Part shown: positions 24,642 through 29,678 of the stretch, in pieces
Position numbering within the stretch: the stretch's first letter is position 1
How the letters are laid out: each line of letters begins with the position of its first letter
Program-made: the position numbers and the translations under genes
Notes under the pieces: model-generated
Told to the model about the DNA's origin: nothing
Databases searched by the model: none
Seen by the model: only the letters and a program-made list of their open reading frames with translations
Source of the DNA: JANNMJ01 sp031397815
Lineage (GTDB): Bacteria > Bacteroidota > Bacteroidia > Cytophagales > Hymenobacteraceae
DNA: 29,678 nucleotides
Direction of reading: 5' to 3'
Assembly (NCBI GenBank): GCA_031397815.1
Contig: JANNMJ010000064.1
Span: forward strand, 1 to 29,678

Positions 24642-25268
24642 TCAGGCGGCTGGGCGCGGGGGCAGCCCGTTCGGCAGCAGCTCCACGATGAGCTGGCCGA
24701 TGATGAGGTCGAAGCCGCGGGCGTCGTAGACCCGCGCCACTTGCAGGGCGCCCGCGAGGGTGGTCAGGATTTGGGCGGCTTTAGCGGCTGGTTCGCCCAG
24801 AAACCGGATTTCGCCGGTGGCGCGTCCGGCCGTCAGCACCTCGGTCACCCACCCGGTAAGGGCGGCGGTGAAGCGCCGCAGCTCCTGCCGCATCGGCTCG
24901 CCGAGCACCTCAAACCCCACCGACAGCGACCCGAAATAGCATAGCTGCCCCTCGCGCCGCAGGTGCGAGATGTAGACCTCTAATAGCTCGCCGAACTGCG
25001 CCGCCGGGGTTAGCTCGGTGAGGCGCGGCAGGGTGCGCCATTTCGCCAAACGCGCGCCCTGCCGCTGTATGAGGGCTACGCCGAGGTCGTCTTTGGTCGG
25101 AAAATGATAGTGAATCGCGGCGGGCTTCACGTTGAGCGCCTTCGCGATATGCTGGTAGCTGAACGCTTGGAAGCCGCGCGTGAGCAGCAACGCTTCCGCT
25201 TCATCGAGGATGCGGCGGCGGGTATCGGGCAGAGCGGGGGGAACGGAGGGCAGTGGAGAAGGCTTCAT
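24642..25268 (-). CDS. TetR-family transcriptional regulator
   Basis: 208 aa. The N-terminal TetR DNA-binding domain reads TRRRILDEAEALLLTRGFQAFSYQHIAKALNVKPAAIHYHFPTKDDLGVALI (about residues 16-67), with the recognition helix in VKPAAIHYHFPTK. The ligand-binding C-terminal half is divergent (TetR_C-like: LCYFGSLSVGFEVLGEPMRQELRRF). An 18-bp perfect dyad lies about 20 nt upstream of the ATG (25268), so it is very likely self-regulated and probably also controls the downstream alpha/beta hydrolase. The ligand is unknown. Confidence 0.92.
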   Translation of the reverse strand: MKPSPLPSVPPALPDTRRRILDEAEALLLTRGFQAFSYQHIAKALNVKPAAIHYHFPTKDDLGVALIQRQGARLAKWRTLPRLTELTPAAQFGELLEVYISHLRREGQLCYFGSLSVGFEVLGEPMRQELRRFTAALTGWVTEVLTAGRATGEIRFLGEPAAKAAQILTTLAGALQVARVYDARGFDLIIGQLIVELLPNGLPPRPAA

Positions 25269-25288
25269 CGCCGACGAAGATACGACGA

Positions 25289-25306
25289 ACTTACTAACTA
25301 GTAAGT
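25289..25306. promoter_or_regulatory. Operator of the TetR-type regulator
   Basis: ACTTACTA-AC-TAGTAAGT: perfect 8-bp arms with a 2-bp spacer, 20 bp upstream of the tetR start codon. The size and position are typical of TetR operators. Confidence 0.8.
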
Positions 25307-25314
25307 AAGGAGAA

Positions 25315-25388
25315 GGGGGAGATGTGAGGGAGATGTGAGGGAGATGTGAACCCGGTCCTACGTATCCGGCACTGTCTCAGTGCCGGTG
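25315..25388. repeat. Half copy of the GAGATGTG/CCGGCAC palindromic element
   Basis: It opens with GGGGGAGATGTG and repeated GAGATGTG (25315-25348), like the left end of the 16.3-kb element, then carries CTACGTATCCGGCACTG-TCT-CAGTGCCGGTG split as a hairpin (25366-25386). Compared with the other copies, one C became T and its partner G became A, so the pairing is kept. No right half is present. It lies between the divergent TetR and M90 genes. Confidence 0.7.
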
Positions 25389-25505
25389 TGAGGGGCGGCG
25401 CGGGTCGGGAGGTTTTTCCCGCCATACCCGGCCACAAATGGCTTGCTTGCGTATTCCGTCCGAAAAAGCCGACTATTACGGCTCGTTAGCCTTCTTTTTC
25501 CCCTG

Positions 25506-26369
25506 ATGACAGCACCTCAGTTTTATTTTCTGATTGGCGTAGTGGCGCTGGCGGTGGCGCTTTGGTGGTGGTTCACGCGCCGCAACCGGGTGTTGGCGGA
25601 AGTGCTGGAAACACCTTTTCCCCTCGAATGGCGCAAGCACCTGACGGAGCGCGTCGGGTTTTACCGGGCGCTCACGAAGCGCGAGCAACGCCGATTCGAG
25701 ACCCGGATGCAGCTTTTTCTGGCGCGGACACGGCTGTCGGGGGTCGAGACGGAGGTCGATGATGTGACGCGGGTGCTGGTGGCGGCGTCGGCGGTGATTC
25801 CGATTTGGGGGTTCCCCGATTGGGAGTACCCGAATCTGCGCGAAGTCCTCATCGTGCCCGATATGTGGCAGGAGCAGCACAAGGCGGATCACGAGTTCGT
25901 GCCGCTGCAAGGCACGCTCCTCGGCTCGGTACGCGATTTTCAGGACGACCAGTATATGCACCTCTCGAAAGCCGCCCTCGAACGCGGTTTCCGCGATTGG
26001 CAGAACGGCGAGAACGTCGGCATCCACGAATTCGCCCACGCCCTCGACGATGCCGACGGCAAAATCGACGGCATCCCCGCCCTCGGTTTGCCCGACGAGC
26101 TGCGCGGCGCCTGGACGGAAGTGGTGCGCCGCGAAATCCAGCGGGCACAGCGCGGCAAGGGCATCCTAAGCCCCTACGCGGGCACCAACGAGGCCGAGCT
26201 GTTCGCGGTAGCTGTCGAGAGCTTCTTCGAGAAACCCGACAAGCTCGCGCAGCATCACCCTGAGCTGTACGGCCTGCTCAGCACCGCGCTCCGGCAGAAA
26301 CCCGCCGTGGCCGGGCCGCTTCCCCGGCTCGGCCGCGCGTTTCGGCGGGCGATAGGGCGGCGCGGGTAA
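25506..26369 (+). CDS. M90-family zinc metallopeptidase (MtfA-like)
   Basis: 287 aa from ATG 25506; an upstream start at 25443 would add 21 residues and weaken the membrane-anchor N-terminus. An N-terminal membrane helix (FYFLIGVVALAVALWWWF) is followed by the MtfA core: EWRKHLTERVGFYRAL, VAASAVIPIWGF, VGIHEFAHALDDADGKIDG with zinc motif HEFAH at residues 174-178, and TNEAELFAVAVESFFEKP (third ligand Glu). E. coli MtfA binds Mlc and has aminopeptidase activity; here a partner is unknown. The last 16 residues LPRLGRAFRRAIGRRG are encoded a second time at 27069-27116. Confidence 0.9.
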   Translation: MTAPQFYFLIGVVALAVALWWWFTRRNRVLAEVLETPFPLEWRKHLTERVGFYRALTKREQRRFETRMQLFLARTRLSGVETEVDDVTRVLVAASAVIPIWGFPDWEYPNLREVLIVPDMWQEQHKADHEFVPLQGTLLGSVRDFQDDQYMHLSKAALERGFRDWQNGENVGIHEFAHALDDADGKIDGIPALGLPDELRGAWTEVVRREIQRAQRGKGILSPYAGTNEAELFAVAVESFFEKPDKLAQHHPELYGLLSTALRQKPAVAGPLPRLGRAFRRAIGRRG

Positions 26370-26424
26370 AGGGAACTCCAGCAGGCCGATTCCCGCTTTC
26401 GTTTGCTGACGTAGTATTGCACTT

Positions 26425-26661
26425 ATGAAGCTCTACCAAGAACGCATCAGCGCCGACCCGCGCATTATGCTGGGGAAACCCTGCGTGAAGGGCACGCGGC
26501 TTACGGTAGCTTTATTGCTCGATATTCTCGGGGAAGGCATTGACCCCGGCGAGCTGCTGGAAATGTACCCGCGACTGACAATGCTCGACATTCAGGCAGT
26601 CATTCAATACGCAGCCGCCGTCATTTCCGAGGAAGATGACTTATTGCCCCAAGCTGCGTGA
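26425..26661 (+). CDS. DUF433 antitoxin-like protein
   Basis: 78 aa, the usual size for DUF433. Typical wording: RISADPRIMLGKPCVKGTRLTVALLLDILGEGIDPGELLEMYPRLTMLDIQAVIQYAA (a compact winged-HTH-like fold). DUF433 proteins are usually antitoxins encoded directly before a DUF5615 PIN-like toxin, as here: the stop TGA overlaps the GTG of the next gene by four bases. Probably binds and represses its own promoter. Start ATG 26425. Confidence 0.88.
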   Translation: MKLYQERISADPRIMLGKPCVKGTRLTVALLLDILGEGIDPGELLEMYPRLTMLDIQAVIQYAAAVISEEDDLLPQAA

Positions 26662-27008
26662 TTTTAGCCGATGAAAACCTCGACCAGCGCATCATCAACG
26701 CCCTGCGTGCCCACGGATACGCGGTTGATTCAGTCGCCGAGCTACATCGGAGCGTGGACGATTATCAGGTTATCGAACTAGCCCGGCAGGTTCCACCGCG
26801 CATCATCGTCACTCGTGACAGAGATTTTGGCGAGTGGGTATTTGCTCACGACGTCCGCGATATTAGTGTGATTTATTTGCGTTACGCCGCCCCCGACACA
26901 GCTCTCATCACAGAAGCCCTGCTGGGTTTATTGTCGAAAGAGATAGTGACACCGAAAGGCATGTTCTGTACTGTGACGACCCAAAAAATCCGGCTGCGCC
27001 ACCTTTAG
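26658..27008 (+). CDS. DUF5615 PIN-like toxin
   Basis: 116 aa. Starts with GTG 26658 in a GTGA overlap with the antitoxin stop, indicating translational coupling. The PIN-like acidic residues are present: ILADENLD near the N-terminus, VTRDRDFGEWVF in the centre, and an extended C-terminus. DUF5615 proteins are small PIN-fold proteins thought to act as RNases and neutralised by the DUF433 partner. Its reading frame is intact. Downstream is the duplicated scar 27018-27127. Confidence 0.85.
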   Translation: MILADENLDQRIINALRAHGYAVDSVAELHRSVDDYQVIELARQVPPRIIVTRDRDFGEWVFAHDVRDISVIYLRYAAPDTALITEALLGLLSKEIVTPKGMFCTVTTQKIRLRHL

Positions 27009-27017
27009 GCGTGCGGC

Positions 27018-27127
27018 CCCGGCGCTAACTTGCCGGGAATGAACCGTCCCCTTTCTCTGTGCTGCCGCTACCCCGGCTCGGGCGCGCGTTTAGGCGGGCG
27101 ATAGGGCGGCGCGGTTGAGGCGAACTT
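27018..27127 (+). repeat. Scar: second M2-peptidase 5' end joined to second mtfA 3' end
   Basis: 27018-27058 repeats 27501-27540 (leader hairpin CCCGGC...GCCGGG, ATG and the first codons of the M2 peptidase; one extra T). 27064-27127 repeats 26315-26378 (end of the M90 gene and its downstream bases). In the second block the reading LPRLGRAFRRAIGRRG-stop is kept: the five differences within the last codons are synonymous, including TAA changed to TGA. The join is near 27059-27063. It is a recombination boundary rather than a gene. Confidence 0.8.
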
Positions 27128-27185
27128 CACACGCGGCTCGGTGGGTTAAGGATTGTTAGTAAATCGCTGATAGTTATTCGTCGCC

Positions 27186-27422
27186 ATGCCACTCACCATT
27201 CAACAGGAAATCGAGGCGCTTCCGGCAGATTTGCAGCAGGAGGTTCAGGATTTTATTGCATTTCTGCGCTTTCGGCATCAGGACCGAATTCCGGAAGCGG
27301 CAGCGCTGACGGCTATCCGCGAGGCTCGGCAGCAGGTATTGGGGAGTTTGAAAGGACGAATTCGGATTGCGCTTGACTTCGACGCCCCGCTACCCGATAT
27401 GGACGACCATAGCGCTCGCTGA
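27186..27422 (+). CDS. DUF2281-like antitoxin with altered C-terminus
   Basis: 78 aa. Opens MPLTIQQEIEALPADLQQEVQDFIAFLRFRHQ, the AbrB/DUF2281-type antitoxin pattern, and ends ...DFDAPLPDMDDHSAR. Family members usually end shortly after a PLPDF-like motif, so the final residues here may be read through a deletion junction. Its expected partner, a PIN (VapC) toxin, survives only as a 3' fragment just downstream. It may still be expressed, but has no intact toxin to control here. Start ATG 27186. Confidence 0.75.
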   Translation: MPLTIQQEIEALPADLQQEVQDFIAFLRFRHQDRIPEAAALTAIREARQQVLGSLKGRIRIALDFDAPLPDMDDHSAR

Positions 27423-27489
27423 ACAGGCGATGCTCATCAGCGCCGACGATAAATTCGATGCTTACCCCGGCCTACAGCTCGTTCGCTGA
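27409..27489 (+). pseudogene. 3' fragment of a VapC-like PIN toxin
   Basis: In the frame ending at TGA 27487-27489 the sequence encodes IALAEQAMLISADDKFDAY followed by PGLQLVR. This is the C-terminal PIN signature (LISxDxxFDAY) found in VapC toxins, normally about 130 aa. The catalytic N-terminal two thirds are absent. The fragment partly overlaps, in another frame, the last codons of the antitoxin, as expected if a deletion fused the two 3' ends. Confidence 0.75.
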
Positions 27490-27521
27490 CCTTCTTTGGT
27501 CCCGGCGCTAACTTGCCGGGA

Positions 27522-29390
27522 ATGAACCGTCCCCTTCTCTCCGCTGCGCTGCTGGCTGCTTTGGCTGCCTGCGCGCCCACTGCCAAAAACGCCGCGCCGT
27601 CGGCGAGTGCTGCTGCCGATGCGGCGGCGAATGCTGCTTCGCAACCGACCGCCGCGCCCAAAACCGATTGGCGCGCTGATGCCGAGACGTTCCTGCAAGG
27701 GTATTCGGCTGAATATGTGCGGCTTTACACGCGGTCGTCGGAGGCGGAATGGCGCTCGAATACGCACATCGTGGCGGGGGATTCGACGAATGCGCTGGCT
27801 ACGCGGGCGGCGAATGAGGCGATGGCGGCTTTTCAGGGGTCGGCGGAAAATATTCGGCGGATTCGGGAATTGCTGGGGCACCGCGACGCGCTGACGCCGT
27901 TGCAGGTCAAGCAGCTGGAGGTGGCGCTTTATAATGCCGCTTCGTCGCCGCAGACGGTGGCGGATGTGGTGAAACGCCGCATCAAGGCCGAAACGCAGCA
28001 AACGGAGCAGCTTTATGGCTACGAGTACAAGTACAACGGCAAGACGGTCACGACGAACGACCTCGACGATTTATTGCGAAAGGAGAAAAACCCGAAAAAG
28101 CGACTGGCAGCTTGGGAAGCCTCGAAAGCCGTCGGGCCGACCCTGCGAGATGGGCTGCTGAACCTGCGCGAGCTGCGGAACGAAGTGGTGGGAGCGCTCG
28201 GCTACTCCGATTATTTCACGTATCAGGTCTCCGATTATGGCCTTTCGCGGGAAGAGATGCTCGCGCTGACGCGTAAAATCAATCAGGAATTACGGCCGCT
28301 TTACCGCGAGCTGCACACGTGGGCGCGGTATGAGCTAGCGAAGAAATACGGGATGAAACAGGTGCCCGACGAGCTTCCCGCCCACTGGCTCCCGAACCGC
28401 TGGGGACAGGATTGGAGCGCCTTGGTCGAGGTAAAGGGCTTGGATCTGGATGCGGTTCTCGCCAAAAAGGGGCCGGAATGGCAGGTGAAGCAGGCCGAGC
28501 GGTTTTATCAGAGCCTCGGGTTTGAGGCGCTGCCGGAATCGTTTTACGAGCAATCGGATTTATATCCGCTCCCGGAAAAGGCCGATTATAAAAAGAATAA
28601 TCACGCATCGGCGTGGCATATGAACCTCGACCACGACGTGCGGAGCCTGATGAGCGTCGAGCCGAACTCGGAATGGTACGAGACGACGCACCACGAGCTG
28701 GGCCACATTTATTATTATCTGAGCTACGCAAACCCCGAGGTGCCGCCGTTGCTGCGGCAGGGCGCGAACCGGGCGTACCACGAGGCGGTGGGGTCGTTGA
28801 TGGGGTTGGCGGCGTCGCAGAAGCCGTTTTTGGTGGGTTTGGGCTTGATTGACAAGGACGCCCAGACCGACCAAACGCAAACGCTGCTGAAAGAAGCGCT
28901 GAGCTACGTGACGTTTATTCCGTTCGCGACGGGCACGATGACGGAGTGGGAGCACGATTTCTACGCCCAAAATCTGCCCGCCGACAAGCTGAATGCGCGG
29001 TGGTGGGAGCTGGTGAGCCAGTACCAAGGCATCGCCCCACCAACCACGCGCGGCGAGCAGTTCCTCGACCCCGCCACCAAAACGCACATCAACGACGACC
29101 CGGCGCAGTATTACGATTATGCGCTCTCGTACGTCATCCTCTTTCAGCTCCACGACCACATCAGCAAGCGGATTCTCAAGCAAGACCCGCACGCTACCAA
29201 TTACTACGATAGCAAAGACGTAGGCGAGTTTCTGCAAACCATCCTACGCCCCGGCGCGTCCGGCGATTGGCGCGTAATGCTCCGCGAAGCAACCGGCGAA
29301 GACCTCTCGGCCCGCGCAATGGTGGAGTATTTCCAGCCGCTCATGACGTATCTGCAAGCGCAGAACAAAGGGCGGAAGTACACGATGTAA
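27522..29390 (+). CDS. M2-family peptidyl-dipeptidase lipoprotein (ACE-like)
   Basis: 622 aa from ATG 27522; a TTG three codons upstream is in frame but lies in the leader hairpin. The lipoprotein signal is LLAALAAC, followed by an Ala/Ser/Pro linker without acidic residues, so it is probably kept on the periplasmic face. The catalytic region is TTHHELGHIYYYL (HExxH, His391, Glu392, His395) with the third zinc ligand Glu421 in GANRAYHEAVG, matching angiotensin-converting-enzyme-like M2 peptidases, which release dipeptides from the C-terminus of oligopeptides. Other family marks: KTWxxW-type helices, WHMNLDHDVRSLMSVEPN, YVTFIPFATGTMTEWEHDFY. Followed by a strong terminator. Confidence 0.93.
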   Translation: MNRPLLSAALLAALAACAPTAKNAAPSASAAADAAANAASQPTAAPKTDWRADAETFLQGYSAEYVRLYTRSSEAEWRSNTHIVAGDSTNALATRAANEAMAAFQGSAENIRRIRELLGHRDALTPLQVKQLEVALYNAASSPQTVADVVKRRIKAETQQTEQLYGYEYKYNGKTVTTNDLDDLLRKEKNPKKRLAAWEASKAVGPTLRDGLLNLRELRNEVVGALGYSDYFTYQVSDYGLSREEMLALTRKINQELRPLYRELHTWARYELAKKYGMKQVPDELPAHWLPNRWGQDWSALVEVKGLDLDAVLAKKGPEWQVKQAERFYQSLGFEALPESFYEQSDLYPLPEKADYKKNNHASAWHMNLDHDVRSLMSVEPNSEWYETTHHELGHIYYYLSYANPEVPPLLRQGANRAYHEAVGSLMGLAASQKPFLVGLGLIDKDAQTDQTQTLLKEALSYVTFIPFATGTMTEWEHDFYAQNLPADKLNARWWELVSQYQGIAPPTTRGEQFLDPATKTHINDDPAQYYDYALSYVILFQLHDHISKRILKQDPHATNYYDSKDVGEFLQTILRPGASGDWRVMLREATGEDLSARAMVEYFQPLMTYLQAQNKGRKYTM

Positions 29391-29413
29391 GTTGACTTGA
29401 TTTTGTAGAAATC

Positions 29414-29445
29414 AAAAAAAGCCGGGCAGTTGCTCGGCTTTTTTT
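29414..29445 (+). terminator. Rho-independent terminator after the M2 peptidase
   Basis: Arms AAAAAAAGCCG (29414-29424) and CGGCTTTTTTT (29435-29445), 10-nt loop, T-run of seven. It starts 24 bp after the stop codon. Confidence 0.88.
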
Positions 29446-29487
29446 ATGGGTTTTTCATGCGAAGGGGTGGGAAATTGATGCGATTGC

Positions 29488-29655
29488 TTGAAAAGTGATT
29501 GAGGGAGGTTGAAAAGTGATTGAGAGGGGTTGAAAAGTGATTGCGAGGGGTTGAAAAGTGATTGAGAGGGGTTGAAAAGTGATTGAGAGGATATGAAAAG
29601 ATATTGAGTGGAAATGAAAAATGATTAAGTGTATATCAAGAGTGAATGAGTATAA
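29488..29655. repeat. Decaying 21-bp minisatellite
   Basis: Eight units of exactly 21 bp (29488, 29509, 29530, 29551, 29572, 29593, 29614, 29635), consensus TTGAAAAGTGATTGAGAGGG plus G. The first five are nearly identical; the last three drift steadily to A/T-rich variants. A ninth degenerate unit may reach the window edge. It has no dyad and several stop codons, so it is neither coding nor CRISPR. It has the same period as the array at 396-623 but a different sequence. Confidence 0.85.
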
Positions 29656-29678
29656 ATAAAAAAATAGTGGGGGTAAAT

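Noticed and set aside
29488..29655. CRISPR array
   Set aside because: Repeats are directly adjacent without unique spacers and no cas genes are present.

Overview
The window (about 29.7 kb, GC-rich) comes from a high-GC member of the Bacteroidota. Four things point there: a secreted protein with a C-terminal Por/T9SS-type sorting domain; three lipoproteins whose Cys is followed by acidic residues, as in Bacteroidota surface-export signals; promoters of the TTTG-N19-TAnnTTTG kind; and a FecA-like TonB-dependent receptor next to imelysins. A Cytophagia-type organism such as a Hymenobacter relative would fit, but the genus cannot be fixed from the sequence. No tRNA, rRNA, insertion sequence or CRISPR array was seen.

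Layout. 1-722: no gene; hairpin repeats and an 11-unit array of ~21 bp with a TGAA...TTCA dyad. 723-8586: housekeeping and metabolic genes (ligA, a T9SS-exported beta-helix protein, dapA, a PhzF-like protein, a LutA-like Fe-S protein, an HMG-CoA-lyase-like enzyme). 8668-16265: the most coherent system, a five-gene iron-uptake operon: imelysin lipoprotein, di-heme c-type cytochrome lipoprotein, second imelysin, HTTM/gamma-carboxylase-like membrane protein, TonB-dependent receptor. It sits behind a near-ideal Bacteroidota promoter. 16265-16634: a nested palindromic element that exactly fills the gap between two convergent genes. 16637-25268: amt, pirin, a XRE-S24 regulator, YihY-type membrane protein, recQ, an alpha/beta hydrolase and a TetR regulator with a clear operator. 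25506-29390: an M90 peptidase, a DUF433/DUF5615 toxin-antitoxin pair, a scar made of a second mtfA 3' end and a second M2-peptidase 5' end, a DUF2281 antitoxin with a fragment of its PIN toxin, and an M2 (ACE-like) dipeptidase lipoprotein. The window ends in a second 21-bp minisatellite.

Three observations stand out. (1) A modular family of nested palindromes (sites near 130, 5.8k, 16.4k, 20.0k and 25.35k) in which modules are swapped; one copy has perfect 24-bp terminal inverted repeats, and another has a paired base change that keeps a hairpin intact. (2) The toxin-antitoxin region is a head-to-tail join of two versions of the same intergenic locus. The extra mtfA tail differs from the resident one only at synonymous positions and in the stop codon, so it looks like DNA from a diverged relative rather than a decayed local duplicate. 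(3) In the iron operon only the first gene starts with ATG, three of the proteins look surface-exported, and the HTTM protein takes the place held by other proteins in related clusters.
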